Assembly (NCBI RefSeq): GCF_031679605.1
Contig: NZ_CP117522.1
Coordinates: forward strand, 5,890,001 to 5,954,000
Reading direction: 5' to 3'
Origin: Streptomyces luomodiensis
Lineage (GTDB): Bacteria > Actinomycetota > Actinomycetes > Streptomycetales > Streptomycetaceae
Length of the DNA stretch: 64,000 nucleotides
Below are positions 52,700 to 63,773 of the stretch, piece by piece (within the stretch, counting starts at the first letter, position 1; each line of letters starts with the position of its first letter). Below the pieces are notes generated by a model, which worked only from the letters and a program-made list of their open reading frames with translations, ran no database searches and was not told where the DNA came from. The position numbers and the translations under genes are program-made.

Positions 52700-55600
52700 C
52701 GGGTGGCTCCTGCCGTCGTGGCCGTGACGCGGCGCAGCCGCGTCTCCAGCACCGGCCCGATCGACGCCAGGGCGGCCGGCCGGGTCATGTCGCCGTGCGC
52801 GCAGTCCACCTCGTGGACGTCGAGCGAACCGGTCACGTGGTCGCGCCACAGCTGTGGTGTGTAGGGGGAGTCGGCGGGCTTGCCGCGGGTGGCGGTGAAG
52901 AGGACGGCATCGCCCCGGAACCGGCCGAGGGGCGCCGTGGCGAACAGCTTCCGCAGGTCCGTGAAGACCCGCAGCAGCGTCGGCACCGGGATGTCGGACA
53001 GCCCCTCGAGGGTGCCGTCCGGGGTGAGTGGCTGCCCCAGCGAGTCCGCCAGCGCCTTCAGCGTCGCCGGCCCGCCGGTGTCCTCCTCCGGCTCCTCGCC
53101 GGGCGCCGGCGGATAGCTGTCCAGCAGCGCCAGCAGGTCGACCCGCTCGCCCTCGTCCTGGAGCCGGACGGCGAGCATATGCGCGATCTGGCCGCCGACG
53201 GACCAGCCCAGCAGGGTGTAGGGCCCGGTCGGCTGGACCGCGCGGATACGGGCCAGATAGTCGCTCACCAGCTCCTCGGCCGTGCCCGGCGCCTGCTCGG
53301 GCGCGCTGAGCCCGGTCGCCTGGAGGGCGTACAGGGGCCGGTCGCGGTCCAGGTGGCGGAGCAGGCCCGAGTAGCCCCATCCGATACCGGCGGCCGGGTG
53401 CACGCAGAACACCGGCAGACCCTGGCCGTCGCGCAGCCGCAGGACGGGCGCCAGCGCGCCCGCGCCGCCGGCCTCCCCGTCCCCGGTCAGCTTCCGGGCG
53501 GCCAGCGCGGCCGGGGTCGGCGCGTCGAACAGGTCACGGATGGTCAACTGGACGCCGAAGGTGGCGCGGATACGACTGGCCAGCCGTATCACCAGCAGCG
53601 AATGGCCGCCCCGGTCGAAGAAGGACTCGTCGGCCCCGACCTGTGGCACGCCGAGCACCTCGGCGAACAGATCGCACAGCGTCCGCTCCCGCGGTGTCCT
53701 CGGCTCCTGCCCCCGGGGGTGCGCGGCGAACTCGGGCGCCGGCAGCGCGGCGCGGTCGATCTTGCCGTTGGGCGTCAGGGGGAGGGAGTCCGCCAGGAGG
53801 ACGACGGCCGGCACCATCGTGTCGGGCAGCAGCTCGGCGACGTGCGCCCGGACCCGCGCCGGGTCCACCGTCGCGCCCGGCTCGGGCACCACATGGCCCA
53901 CCAGCCGCTCGTCGCCCGCACCGAACCGGTGCACGGTGGCGGCGGCCTGCGCCACCCCGGGGTGCTCGCACAGGACCGCCTCGATCTCGCCCGGTTCGAT
54001 GCGCACGCCCCGCAGCTTCACCTGCTCGTCGGCGCGCCGGAGGAAGACCAGCCGGCCGTCGGTGTCCCACCGGACCAGGTCCCCGGTGCGGTACATCCGC
54101 TCGCCGGGTGCCCCGAACGGGCAGGCCACGAAGCGGCCGGCGGTCAGCCCCGGCCGGCCCAGATAGCCCTGGGCGACGCCGTCCCCCGCCACGTACAGCT
54201 CGCCGGCCACGCCCCGCGGCACCAGCCGCAGCGCACGGTCCAGGACGTAGAGGCGGGTGTTGGCCAGCGGGGTGCCGATGGGCGGTGCGCCGTCGCCGGC
54301 GCCGACCCGGGTGGCGGTCGAGTAGATCGTGGTCTCGGTCGGGCCGTAGGCGTTGGTCACGGCCCCGGCCCGCCGGACGAGCTCCTCCGACAGGTCGGCG
54401 GGCAGCCGCTCGCCGCCGCTGAGCACGTGCACCCCGGCCAGTTCGTCCGTCGCCTCGCGCACCACCTCCCGCCACAGGCTCGGGGTGGCCTGCATCAGGC
54501 TCACGCGGTGCCGGGTGACCAGCGCCAGCAGGTCCCGGGGCCGGCGCGCGGTCTCCTCGTCCGCCAGGATCACCGTTCCGCCGGTGGTCAGCGGCAGGAA
54601 CAGCTCCAGCCCCGCGATGTCGAAGCCGATCGTCGTCGCGGCCAGCACCCGCTGCGGCGCGGCGCCGCCGAGGGCGGACTCCATGGACCGCAGCAGGCTC
54701 ACGGTGTTGCCGTGCGTCACCTCGACGCCCTTGGGCCGCCCGGTCGATCCGGAGGTGTAGATGACGTACGCCACCTGAGCGCCGTCCGGGCGGTGCGGCC
54801 GGACGTCGGTGTCCGCGAGACCGTCGGTGGCCACCGGCTCGCGCAGCACGAGACGGGGCGCGGCGTCGTCGAGGATGTACGCGATGCGCTGGTCGGGGTA
54901 GCCGGGGGCGATCGGCACGTAGCAGGCGCCGGCCTTCCACACCGCCAGCGGCGCGACCACGAGGTCCACCGTGCGCGGCAGCGCGACCGCCACCCGGTCT
55001 CCCGGTGCGACGCCCTGGCCGATCAGCCACCGCGCGAGGCGGTTGGCGCGCTGGTTCAGCTCCCGGTAGCCGACGGTCTCCGCGCCGCACACCACGGCCG
55101 CGGCCTCCGGGGTGTCGGCGGCCCGCTTCTCGAACAGCTCGTGGATCAGCGCCGACGTACCGGGGTCGGCGAGGCCGGCCGGTGTGCCGGACCCGTCCCG
55201 CAGCAGCCGCTCGCGCTCGTCCGCGCCGAGCACCTCGATCCCGGAGACCCGGCCGTGCGGGTCGGCGGTCACGGCGGCCAGCACCCGGTGCAGCCGCTCG
55301 CCGATCGTGGTCACCGTCTCACGGTCGAACAGATCGGAGCTGTACTCGATCTCGCCGTCGACCCCGAGGGGGTTCCCGGCGGTGTCGAACTCCTCCCGCA
55401 GATTGAAGGACAGGTCCACCTTGGCGATGTCCAGCGGCGCCGACTCCGGCTCCACCGTCAGTCCCGGCAGGCCGATGGCGGTGGAGTCCAGATTGCTGTT
55501 GAACGGCATCAGCACCTGGAACAGCGGGTTGCGGGCCGGTGAGCGGGCCGGGTTGACGGCCTCGACGACCTGCTCGAAGGGGATGTCCTGGTGGGCGAAG

Positions 55601-58600
55601 GCGGCCAGGGCACCGCGCTTCACCCGGGTCAGCAACTCCGCGAAGGTGGGGTCGCCGGACAGGTCGGTGCGCAGCACCACGGTGTTCACGAAGAACCCGA
55701 CCAGGTCGTCCAGCGCCTCGTCGGCACGGCCGGCCACCGGGGTGCCGATGGGGATGTCGGTGCCCCCGGTCAGCTTGCCCAGCAGCACCGCCACCGCGGC
55801 CTGGCAGACCATGAACGTCGTCGTGCCGGTGTCCCGGGCCACCTCCGCCAGCAGCTCATGGGTGCGCGCGTCGACCCGCAGCGGCACGGTGGCGCCCCGG
55901 TACGAGGCGGCCTGCGGACGCGGCCGGTCGAAGGGCAGGCCCAGTTCGTCGGGCAGTCCGCGCAGCGTCTCGGTCCAGAAGCCGAGCTGGGCCGCGCTCG
56001 GGCTGCCGGGGCGCGCGGTGTCGCCGAGGAGTTCGCGCTGCCACAGCGCGTAGTCGGCGTACTGCACCGGCAGCGGCCGCCAGGTGGGCGCCGCGCCACG
56101 GCACCGGGCCTCGTACGCCTCCCCGAGGTCGCGGGTGAGCGGGGTCATCGACCAGCCGTCGCTGGCGATGTGGTGGATCAGCACCAGCAGGACGTGTTCC
56201 TCCGGGCCGGTCTCGAACAGCCAGGCCCGTACCGGGATCTCCCGTGCCAGCTCGAAGGTGGTGGCCGCGGCGGCCCGCAGCCGGTCCGGCAGCGCCGAGG
56301 GGGCCACGCGCTCCACGCTCAGCACATCGCCGACCTCCGACAGCGGCAGCACCCGCTGCTCCGGCTGCCCGCCCGTCTCGGGGTAGACGGTGCGCAGGCT
56401 CTCGTGCCGGCCGATGACGTCCCGCACCGCCGCGGCCAGCGCCGCCACGTCCAGCGGCCCGCGCAGCCGGGACACCAGCGGGTTGTTGTACGTGGGGCTG
56501 GGCCCCTCCAGGCGGTCCAGGAACCACAGCCGCTGCTGCGCGAAGGACAGCGGGACGCGCTCCGGGCGCGGTACCGGCCGCAGCGCGCGGCCGGCCCGGT
56601 CGGCCGTCTCGACCAGCGCGGCCAGACCGGCCGGGGTGGGGGCGTCGAACAGGGCCCGGATCGGCAGTTCGACGCCGAGCCTGCCGCGGATCCGGCTCAT
56701 CAGCTTGGTCGCGCTCAGGGAGTGCCCGCCCAGCGCGAAGAAGTCGTCGTCGATGCCGACGCCCGGCACCTCGAGGATGTCGGCGTAGATCTCGCACAGC
56801 ACCGTCTCCACCCGGGTGCGCGGACCGCGGCCGGCCGTCTCCGGGGCGGGCGAGGGGAGGGCGGCGCGGTCGAGTTTGCCGTTCGGGTTGAGCGGCAGGC
56901 GGTCGAGGATGACGAAGGCGGAGGGGATCATGTACTCGGGCAGCGCGTCCCCGACGTACCGGCGCAGGTCCGCCGGTACCGGCGGGGTGCCGGCCGGGAC
57001 CACGTAGGCGACGACGCGCTTGCCGCTGGGCGGCTGCGGCAGGGCCACGACGGCCACCTGGGCGATGTCCGGGTGCCCCAGCAGCAGCGACTCGATCTCG
57101 CCCAGTTCGATCCGGAAGCCCCGGACCTTCACCTGGTGGTCGCTGCGCCCGACGAACAGCAGCTCGCCGTCCGCCCGCCACCGCACCAGGTCGCCGGTGC
57201 GGTAGATCCGGCTGCCCGGCGCGCCGAAGGGGTTGGCCACGAACCGCTCGGCCGTGACGCCCGGCCGGTTCAGGTAGCCGCGGGCCAGTTGCGCCCCGCC
57301 GATGTAGAGCTCGCCCACCACCCCGGGCGGGACCGGCTGGAGATAGCGGTCCAGCACATAGAGGTGGGTGTTGGCGATCGGGTGGCCGATGGGCGGTTCG
57401 TCCGGCCACTGCGCCACCGACTCCGGCAGCGGGAACTCGGTCGCCATATGGGTCTCGGTGGGCCCGTAGCCGTTGATCAGCCGGCGGTTGCCGGGGTTGT
57501 CCCGGAAGAACGCCTTCACCTCGTCGGACAGCACCAGGGCCTCGCCGCCCTGCCCGATGCGCCGCAGCGCGGGCAGGGTCGCCCCGGCGGCGTTCGCCGC
57601 CTCGCACACCGCGTTCAGCACCAGGTTCGGTACGAAGGTCAGGTCGTTGACCTCGTTGGCGCCGAGCCATGCCACGAGCTTCTCGGCGTCCTTACGGACC
57701 CCGTCCTCCGGTATGACCACGCATCCGCCGCTGACCGTGGCGATGAGGATCTCCATGGCGGAGACGTCGAAGCTGATCGCGGAGAACTGGGCGATCGTGG
57801 CGGGCGGTTCCACCTCGGTCCACCAGACCAGCAGGTTCACCAGCGCCTTGGCGGGCATCGACACCGCCTTGGGCACCCCGGTGGAGCCCGATGTGTAGAT
57901 CACGTAGCAGGGGTGGTCGGGCCGCAGCGGGGAGCGCCGGTCGGCGTCGGTGACATCGGCGGACGACAGATGCCCGACCTCGACCGGGCCGGTCAGCTCC
58001 AGGGCCGGCCGGGCGTCCCGCAGCATGAACTCGATCCGCTCGGCCGGGTAGGCGGTGTCGATCGGTACGTACGCGCCACCGGCCTTCAGCACCGCCCACA
58101 GCGCGACGACCAGGTCCACCGACCGCTCCATGCGCAGGGCCACCAGGGACTCCGGGCCGACGCCCTGGGCCACCAGATGACGGGCGAGCTGGTTGGCCCG
58201 GCCGTTGAGCTCCGCGTAGGTCAGGGTGGTCTCGCCCATGCGCACGGCGGGCAGGCCGGGCGTGCGGGCCGCCTGGGCCGCCAGCATGTCGGGCAGGGAC
58301 TGCTCGGGGACGTCCCAGGCGGAGTCGTTCCACTCCACCAGGATCCGCTCGCGCTCGCGCGGCGACAGGATGTCGATGTCGGCCACCGCGCGCCGCGCGT
58401 CGTCCGCCACCGTGGTGAGCACCCGGACCAGCCGCTCCGCCACCGTCTCGACCGTGGCGGCGTCGAACAGGTCCGCGCTGTATTCGATCTGGCCCTTCAC
58501 CCCGGCCGGCCGCCGGTCCTCGGTGTGGCTCTCCTCGAAGTTGACGTGCAGGTCGAACCGGGAGACGCCGAACACCCGGGTCTGCCCGGTCGCGGTGACC

Positions 58601-60045
58601 CCGGGCAGCGCCAGCGCGGTGTCGGTGGGCTGCGCCGTCATGGACACCTGGAACAGCGGGTTGCGGCCCGCGGACCGCACCGGGTTGAGCTCCCGGACCA
58701 GCTGCTCGAAGGGGATGTCCTGGTGGGCGAAGGCGGCCAGGTCGCCGTCGAGGACCCGCTCCAGGAGTTCCTCGAACGTGGGGTTGCCGGACAGGTCGGT
58801 GCGCAGCACGAGGGTGTTGACGAAGAATCCGACCAGCTCGTCCAGCGCCTCGTCGGACCGCCCGGCCACCGGTGTGCCGACCGGGATGTCCACGCCGCCG
58901 GACAGCTTGCCCAGCAGCACCGCGAACGCGGCGTGGAACAGCATGAACATCGTGGTGCCGGTCCGGCGGGCCAGCGCGGTGAGCCGTTCGTGCACCTCCG
59001 GCGCCACCTCGAACTCCACGATGCCGCCGCGGTAGGACGGGGCGGCGGGGCGCGGGCGGTCGAACGGCAGCCCCAGCTCGTCCGGCAGCCCGGCCAGGGT
59101 TTCGGTCCAGAAGCGCAGCTGCGCGGCGTGGGCGCTGTCCGGGTCGGACGTCTCGCCGAGGAGTTCGCGCTGCCACAGCGTGTAGTCCACGTAGTGCACC
59201 GGCAGCTCCGGCCACGCCGGGGCGGTGCCGGCCAGCCGCGCCTGGTAGGCGTGGGCGAGGTCGCGCGCGAACGGCGCCTTGGACCACTCGTCGCTCGCGA
59301 TGTGGTGGATCAGCGCCAGCAGGATGTGCTCGTCGGGGCCGAGGACGAACAGCCAGGCCCGGATGGGGATCTCGGCGGCCAGGTCGAAGGCGTGGCCCGC
59401 GGCGGCGCGCAGCCGCTCCTCGGCCGCCTCCGGGTCGACGTCGGTGACGGTCAGCACGGGGTGGGCGTCCTCGGCCGCGATCACCCGCTGGACCGGCTGG
59501 CCGTTCACCTCCGGGAAGACGGTGCGCAGGCTTTCGTGCCGGCCGACGACGTCGTCCAGGGCGGCCGCCAGCGCGGTGTGGTCCAGCCGCCCGTGCAGCC
59601 GGTACACCAGCGGCACGTTGTAGGTCGGGCTCGGCCCCGCCAGCCGGCCCAGGAACCACAGCCGCTGCTGTGCGAAGGACGGCGGCACCTGCGGTGGCCG
59701 CTCCCTGCGCGTCAGCGGGAGGCGGGCCCGTCCGGCGGTCTCCACCAGCCCCGCGACGGCGGCGGGGGTGCGCTCCTCGAACAGTGCGCGCAGCGAGACG
59801 TCGACCCCGAGCACGGCGCGGATGCGGCTCACGATCCTGGTGCCGGTCAGGGACTCACCGCCCAGGTCGAAGAAGTCCTCGTCGGCTTCGACCCCGGGCA
59901 TCCCCAGCACCTCGGAGAAGATCTCGCACAGGAACTGCTCCGCCGACTTGCGCGGCGGTACGGCGGGGGCGATATCCGGGAGGGGCCGCGCGATGGCGTC
60001 CGGTTTCGGCTCCGGTATCTGCTCCGGATTCAACGGCATCGTCAT
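52696..60045 (-). CDS. Dimodular NRPS: T-C-A-T-C-A-T-TE
   Basis: A 2,449-residue peptide synthetase. Order: carrier T1 (Ser65, FFDLGGESL), C1 (HHIASDE near 247), A1 (YTSGSTG near 717 to A10 near 1055), T2 (Ser about 1108), C2 (HHIASDG near 1292), A2 (A3 near 1765), T3 (Ser about 2147) and TE (GWSVGG, Ser about 2281). Pocket residues read by hand are D-V-M-T-I-Q-G-M-A-K for A1 (unassigned) and D-I-L-Q-L-G-A-I-Y-K for A2 (near glycine codes). T1 has no A domain of its own. GGAGTC precedes the ATG. Confidence 0.96.
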   Translation of the reverse strand: MTMPLNPEQIPEPKPDAIARPLPDIAPAVPPRKSAEQFLCEIFSEVLGMPGVEADEDFFDLGGESLTGTRIVSRIRAVLGVDVSLRALFEERTPAAVAGLVETAGRARLPLTRRERPPQVPPSFAQQRLWFLGRLAGPSPTYNVPLVYRLHGRLDHTALAAALDDVVGRHESLRTVFPEVNGQPVQRVIAAEDAHPVLTVTDVDPEAAEERLRAAAGHAFDLAAEIPIRAWLFVLGPDEHILLALIHHIASDEWSKAPFARDLAHAYQARLAGTAPAWPELPVHYVDYTLWQRELLGETSDPDSAHAAQLRFWTETLAGLPDELGLPFDRPRPAAPSYRGGIVEFEVAPEVHERLTALARRTGTTMFMLFHAAFAVLLGKLSGGVDIPVGTPVAGRSDEALDELVGFFVNTLVLRTDLSGNPTFEELLERVLDGDLAAFAHQDIPFEQLVRELNPVRSAGRNPLFQVSMTAQPTDTALALPGVTATGQTRVFGVSRFDLHVNFEESHTEDRRPAGVKGQIEYSADLFDAATVETVAERLVRVLTTVADDARRAVADIDILSPRERERILVEWNDSAWDVPEQSLPDMLAAQAARTPGLPAVRMGETTLTYAELNGRANQLARHLVAQGVGPESLVALRMERSVDLVVALWAVLKAGGAYVPIDTAYPAERIEFMLRDARPALELTGPVEVGHLSSADVTDADRRSPLRPDHPCYVIYTSGSTGVPKAVSMPAKALVNLLVWWTEVEPPATIAQFSAISFDVSAMEILIATVSGGCVVIPEDGVRKDAEKLVAWLGANEVNDLTFVPNLVLNAVCEAANAAGATLPALRRIGQGGEALVLSDEVKAFFRDNPGNRRLINGYGPTETHMATEFPLPESVAQWPDEPPIGHPIANTHLYVLDRYLQPVPPGVVGELYIGGAQLARGYLNRPGVTAERFVANPFGAPGSRIYRTGDLVRWRADGELLFVGRSDHQVKVRGFRIELGEIESLLLGHPDIAQVAVVALPQPPSGKRVVAYVVPAGTPPVPADLRRYVGDALPEYMIPSAFVILDRLPLNPNGKLDRAALPSPAPETAGRGPRTRVETVLCEIYADILEVPGVGIDDDFFALGGHSLSATKLMSRIRGRLGVELPIRALFDAPTPAGLAALVETADRAGRALRPVPRPERVPLSFAQQRLWFLDRLEGPSPTYNNPLVSRLRGPLDVAALAAAVRDVIGRHESLRTVYPETGGQPEQRVLPLSEVGDVLSVERVAPSALPDRLRAAAATTFELAREIPVRAWLFETGPEEHVLLVLIHHIASDGWSMTPLTRDLGEAYEARCRGAAPTWRPLPVQYADYALWQRELLGDTARPGSPSAAQLGFWTETLRGLPDELGLPFDRPRPQAASYRGATVPLRVDARTHELLAEVARDTGTTTFMVCQAAVAVLLGKLTGGTDIPIGTPVAGRADEALDDLVGFFVNTVVLRTDLSGDPTFAELLTRVKRGALAAFAHQDIPFEQVVEAVNPARSPARNPLFQVLMPFNSNLDSTAIGLPGLTVEPESAPLDIAKVDLSFNLREEFDTAGNPLGVDGEIEYSSDLFDRETVTTIGERLHRVLAAVTADPHGRVSGIEVLGADERERLLRDGSGTPAGLADPGTSALIHELFEKRAADTPEAAAVVCGAETVGYRELNQRANRLARWLIGQGVAPGDRVAVALPRTVDLVVAPLAVWKAGACYVPIAPGYPDQRIAYILDDAAPRLVLREPVATDGLADTDVRPHRPDGAQVAYVIYTSGSTGRPKGVEVTHGNTVSLLRSMESALGGAAPQRVLAATTIGFDIAGLELFLPLTTGGTVILADEETARRPRDLLALVTRHRVSLMQATPSLWREVVREATDELAGVHVLSGGERLPADLSEELVRRAGAVTNAYGPTETTIYSTATRVGAGDGAPPIGTPLANTRLYVLDRALRLVPRGVAGELYVAGDGVAQGYLGRPGLTAGRFVACPFGAPGERMYRTGDLVRWDTDGRLVFLRRADEQVKLRGVRIEPGEIEAVLCEHPGVAQAAATVHRFGAGDERLVGHVVPEPGATVDPARVRAHVAELLPDTMVPAVVLLADSLPLTPNGKIDRAALPAPEFAAHPRGQEPRTPRERTLCDLFAEVLGVPQVGADESFFDRGGHSLLVIRLASRIRATFGVQLTIRDLFDAPTPAALAARKLTGDGEAGGAGALAPVLRLRDGQGLPVFCVHPAAGIGWGYSGLLRHLDRDRPLYALQATGLSAPEQAPGTAEELVSDYLARIRAVQPTGPYTLLGWSVGGQIAHMLAVRLQDEGERVDLLALLDSYPPAPGEEPEEDTGGPATLKALADSLGQPLTPDGTLEGLSDIPVPTLLRVFTDLRKLFATAPLGRFRGDAVLFTATRGKPADSPYTPQLWRDHVTGSLDVHEVDCAHGDMTRPAALASIGPVLETRLRRVTATTAGATR

Positions 60046-60067
60046 GACTCCATACGCTCGTTGTCGG

Positions 60068-61087
60068 TCATCGACGTTCGAGTTCGAAAATGACCTCGCT
60101 GGCCACCATGTCGATGGAATGCTTGCGGCGCAGCCGCCAGCCGCCCTCCTCGAAAACCGATTCCCAGTCCTGCGCGGTCGGCAGGAAATCCCCCATCAAG
60201 TCGTGCGCCACCTCGAATCCGAGGGTGAACACCCGCAATTCCTGATCCGGCACACCGACCGTGCGCGTGGCGTCGCCGAGCAGGAATCGCCGCGCGTTCG
60301 GGAAGAGGTCGCGCAGCCGGGAGAGCGTGGCGACGCACTGTTCCCGCGGCCAGAAGTCATGGCCGGCCATGAAGCAGGTCAACAGCTCCACCTCGGCGAA
60401 TTCCGGGCGCGGGGCCATGCTCAGCATGTCGGCCTCGACGAACGACAGCCGGTCGGTCAGTCCGGCCTCCGCGGCGCTCTGCTCGGCCACCCGCACGGCG
60501 GCGGGCGCGATGTCGATACCGAGCCCCTTGGCCGCCGGGTACCGGCGCAGGATCTGCTGGAGCCGCTCGCCGCTGCCGCAGCCCAGGTCGGTCACTTGCC
60601 GCAGGTCGAAGTCGAGGTCGTCCAGGGCCGCGTAGAACCAGGGGTCGTAGCAGAAGGTGCTGATCTCGCGGCAGGCGACCGCGATCGCCGCGGCGTCGCG
60701 CTGGTAGAACTGGCCGACCCGGTTCTTCCGCTGGAGCACGGACGGCATCTGGCGGAAGAGTTCCGCGCTGCCCCGGACCAGCCAGTGGAACAGCGACCGG
60801 GTCTGGTAGATCTCGGGGAAGGTGTCGGTGGGCGTCACCTTGTTCTCCTCGCGACGCACCACGCCCGCGGCGGACAGTGCGCGGAACATGGCGAGCGTGG
60901 CGGGCGCGTCCAGTTCCTGACGGGCGGCGAATTCCTCCGCGTCGAGAACGCCGTTCTCGTGGAGTTCGTCCAGCGCGCCCAGTTCCCATGCGGCGCCGAT
61001 GGCCCAGGCGGCCACGGCGGAGTTGTAGATTCGGGCCGCTTCCGTCCAGGCCCCGGCATCAATCGAAGTGTTCACGGTCATCTCCAT
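60068..61087 (-). CDS. SAM-dependent methyltransferase (MppJ/O-MT-like)
   Basis: A 339-residue class I methyltransferase with an N-terminal helical dimerisation region and SAM motif TDLGCGSGE at about 166-174. The overall layout resembles keto-acid C-methyltransferases and small-molecule O-methyltransferases. Two starts are possible, ATG 61087 (MEMTVN) and ATG 61081 (MTVN); neither has an ideal ribosome site. It lies between the exporter and NRPS genes. Substrate unknown; a beta-methylation of a keto acid or C-methylation in the proline-analogue branch are candidates. Confidence 0.88.
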   Translation of the reverse strand: MEMTVNTSIDAGAWTEAARIYNSAVAAWAIGAAWELGALDELHENGVLDAEEFAARQELDAPATLAMFRALSAAGVVRREENKVTPTDTFPEIYQTRSLFHWLVRGSAELFRQMPSVLQRKNRVGQFYQRDAAAIAVACREISTFCYDPWFYAALDDLDFDLRQVTDLGCGSGERLQQILRRYPAAKGLGIDIAPAAVRVAEQSAAEAGLTDRLSFVEADMLSMAPRPEFAEVELLTCFMAGHDFWPREQCVATLSRLRDLFPNARRFLLGDATRTVGVPDQELRVFTLGFEVAHDLMGDFLPTAQDWESVFEEGGWRLRRKHSIDMVASEVIFELERR

Positions 61088-61127
61088 CACGAAAGCCGGT
61101 TCAAAACCTTGTCGAGTGATTGAGGGT

Positions 61128-62366
61128 TCATGAGTGATTGAGGCCGGCTTCGGGCACCGGCCCGGTGCGTGCCGGAGCGGCCCGCAGCACAACGGCGGCG
61201 GCCAGTGCGAACAGCAGGCCGCCCAGACCCGACGCGGCCAGGCCCCAGCCGGGAGTGTGGTGGTCGATGACGAAGCCGATCACCGGCGAGGCCAGCGCGA
61301 TCCCCAGCCGGGTCGCCGCGTCCTGGAGGCCCATCGCCATACCGAGGGCGTGGGCCGGCGCCCGGTGGCTGACGTTCTCCGTGGTGGCGGCCAGCGTCGG
61401 CGCGCAGACCAGCTGCATCGGCATCAGCGCCAGACCCAGCAGCCACCACGGCTGCCCGACGACCAGCGCCGCCGGGACGATGAGCCCGGCGAGCAGGGTC
61501 ACCAACGCCAGCTGCGGCAACGACCGCCGCACCGCGCCGTGCACCAGGCCGCCGGCGATCGACGCCACGGCGAGCATCGCCAGCACCACACCGGACCACT
61601 GGGCCTGGTCGATGGAGGACAGCGAGGCCACCAGGGCCAGTTCGGTGCCGCCGAGCGCGAACAGCGCCCCGACAGTGATCAGCAGCGTGCCCGCCAGACC
61701 GCGGCTGAGGACGCCGCCGAAGCCGCCCACCCGGAGCCCGGGGCGACCGGGCTTCCCGTCACCGGCCCGCAGCGGCGGGTTCTGCACCAGCAGGGCCGCC
61801 ACCACCGCGGCGATGACCGCGCCGATCGCCGTCATCGCGGCCGTGCTGGAGTACCGCGCGGCGCAGTAGACCACGATCGCGGGCCCGATGATGAAGGACG
61901 CCTCGACCATGATGCTGTCCAGGGAAAACGCGGTGCGCTGCCGCTCCGCCGGCACGGCCGCGCTGAGCACCTGGCGCGCGATCGAGTTCGCGGGCACCAC
62001 CAGCGCGCCGGCCGGGAACGCGGCGGCCACCAGCGCCGGATACGGCAGCCAGGGGGCGCCGATCCAGTACGCGGTCGCCACCGTGCCGCACACCGCGACG
62101 ACGGGACGCAGGCCGTACCGGTCCAGCGCCGCCCCGACCAGGGGCGCGCCCAGCATGGTGCCGATGGTGCTCATGGTGGCGACGAACCCGGCGTCGATGT
62201 AGCCGCGGTCGAGCCGGGTGACCACATGGAGGGTCAGGGTCAGGCTCATGGCGGCCGTCGGGAGGCGCGCCACGAACATCAACAGGATCGACCGCGCCAC
62301 CCCCGGAATCGCGAGCACCTCGCGATAGGGCCGGCTGCCACGGGCGATCCGCGTACCCACGCTCAC
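61128..62366 (-). CDS. MFS transporter, probable product exporter
   Basis: A 412-residue major facilitator with about 12 hydrophobic helices and a basic loop after helix 3 (AALDRYGLRPVV). It starts with GTG overlapping the N-hydroxylase stop, with AGGAGG upstream. Within the operon it most likely exports the peptide and gives self-resistance. Confidence 0.92.
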   Translation of the reverse strand: MSVGTRIARGSRPYREVLAIPGVARSILLMFVARLPTAAMSLTLTLHVVTRLDRGYIDAGFVATMSTIGTMLGAPLVGAALDRYGLRPVVAVCGTVATAYWIGAPWLPYPALVAAAFPAGALVVPANSIARQVLSAAVPAERQRTAFSLDSIMVEASFIIGPAIVVYCAARYSSTAAMTAIGAVIAAVVAALLVQNPPLRAGDGKPGRPGLRVGGFGGVLSRGLAGTLLITVGALFALGGTELALVASLSSIDQAQWSGVVLAMLAVASIAGGLVHGAVRRSLPQLALVTLLAGLIVPAALVVGQPWWLLGLALMPMQLVCAPTLAATTENVSHRAPAHALGMAMGLQDAATRLGIALASPVIGFVIDHHTPGWGLAASGLGGLLFALAAAVVLRAAPARTGPVPEAGLNHS

Positions 62367-63703
62367 CGGGCCACGCCTCCTTCCACCCGGCGGGACCCGT
62401 GGAGGTCCGGGCCGGGTCCGGTGCCGATCGGCGCGCTCCGGTCGAGGGAGACCGTGATGTCGTCGGCCTTGAGCCGGTAGTGCTCGTGATCGAGCAGGCT
62501 GTTGATGATCACGGCGCTGCGCCAGCCCGCGAGTCCGAGCGTCGAGTCCGCCACTCCATGGCTGTGCTGTGCCGCGTTCTGCACGTAGATCCGGTTCGCG
62601 TCGGGCCCGTCCCAGTGCACCCGGTAGTCGCTGCCCGTCTCGTACGCGTCCCCGGCCACCGGCATCCGGTCCCGCAGCGGCGCCATGAACTCGGGCAGCC
62701 GGGACCGGTAGCCGGTGGCCAGCACCACGAGGTCGCACATCGACTCGCGGGTGGTCCCGGTGACCGTGTCCAGCAGGGCGGCACGGAAGTGGTCCGGTGT
62801 CTCGGACAGGCCGGTCAGGCGTGCGCCGGCGAGCACTTCGTGGCTGAGCCCGCTGCGGGTCAGATAGTCCAGTTCGTACAGCCGGCGGTAGATCTGGGCG
62901 AGGAGTTCGCCGGTGATCCCGGTGGTGGCCGAACGCTGCCGGTCCAGCAGCCCGGCACGGTGCTCGGCGGGCAGTTCGCGGAAGTACTCCACGAACCTCG
63001 GGTTGAACCATTCGTTGCTGAACGGCGAATCGTCCAGCGGCACCAGGCCGGAGCCGCCGGTCACCCAGGTGAACCTGCGCGGCCGGCCGGTCCGGCCGGA
63101 CAGCAGGTCCAGCGCCACCTCGCCCGCGCTCTGCCCGCCGCCCACCAGCAGGACGTCCTTGCCGTCGACCGGCAGTCCGCGGTCCAGGTGCTGGGAGGCG
63201 TGCCACAGGCGCGGGCTGTTGATGTCGCGCGCGCACTCCGGCACGTACGGGGCCTGCCCGACGCCGAGGACGATGCTCTCGGCCATCCGCGCACCCCGGG
63301 TGGTGCGCACCACGAACCGGCGGCCGTCGTGGTCCACCGACAGGACCGCCTCGTCGAGACAGACCCGCAGCAGCTGCGCGGCCCAGGCGAAGTACTGGTC
63401 GAACTCCTGCCTGCTCACATAGTCGCTGCTGGCGATGAGGTGCCGGTAGAGCCGGCCGTGCTCGTGCAGGAAGTTCATGAAGCTGAAGCGGGATCGCGGA
63501 TCGACCTGGCTGACCAGGTCCTTGGCCGCGCTGGCCTGCAACCTCGAACCGCACCACAGCAATCCGGGGTGCCATGCGACGGACTTGCGGGATTCCACGA
63601 CGCTGACCTGGACATCGCCGATCGGGTCGGCCAGCGCCGCGAGACTCAGGTTGGCGGGTCCGCCGCCAATGGCCAGGACCTTGGTGCAGTCACTTCGGTT
63701 CAT
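62363..63703 (-). CDS. L-ornithine/L-lysine N-monooxygenase (SidA/IucD/KtzI family)
   Basis: A 446-residue flavin N-hydroxylase. FAD motif GGGPANLS (13-20), NADPH motif VGGGQSAGE (about 190) and ATGYR near 335 mark the class. Substrates are the side-chain amines of ornithine or lysine, giving N-hydroxy amino acids that serve as hydroxamates or as precursors of N-N bonds (piperazic acid through KtzT, or hydrazines). No siderophore genes or recognisable KtzT lie in the window. A TTG six bases upstream is an alternative start. Confidence 0.93.
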   Translation of the reverse strand: MNRSDCTKVLAIGGGPANLSLAALADPIGDVQVSVVESRKSVAWHPGLLWCGSRLQASAAKDLVSQVDPRSRFSFMNFLHEHGRLYRHLIASSDYVSRQEFDQYFAWAAQLLRVCLDEAVLSVDHDGRRFVVRTTRGARMAESIVLGVGQAPYVPECARDINSPRLWHASQHLDRGLPVDGKDVLLVGGGQSAGEVALDLLSGRTGRPRRFTWVTGGSGLVPLDDSPFSNEWFNPRFVEYFRELPAEHRAGLLDRQRSATTGITGELLAQIYRRLYELDYLTRSGLSHEVLAGARLTGLSETPDHFRAALLDTVTGTTRESMCDLVVLATGYRSRLPEFMAPLRDRMPVAGDAYETGSDYRVHWDGPDANRIYVQNAAQHSHGVADSTLGLAGWRSAVIINSLLDHEHYRLKADDITVSLDRSAPIGTGPGPDLHGSRRVEGGVAR

Positions 63704-63773
63704 CGCCAAACCAATCCTTGAAATCGACTTTCCGGCGCGCCCGCCCGGCCCGCACCTCGCCCGTCCGGCGCGG

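Noticed and set aside
55591..60093. 1,500-codon plus-strand frame opposite the NRPS gene
   Set aside because: Codon bias and domain content show the minus strand is coding; the plus-strand translation is Arg/Gly/His-rich and without domains.
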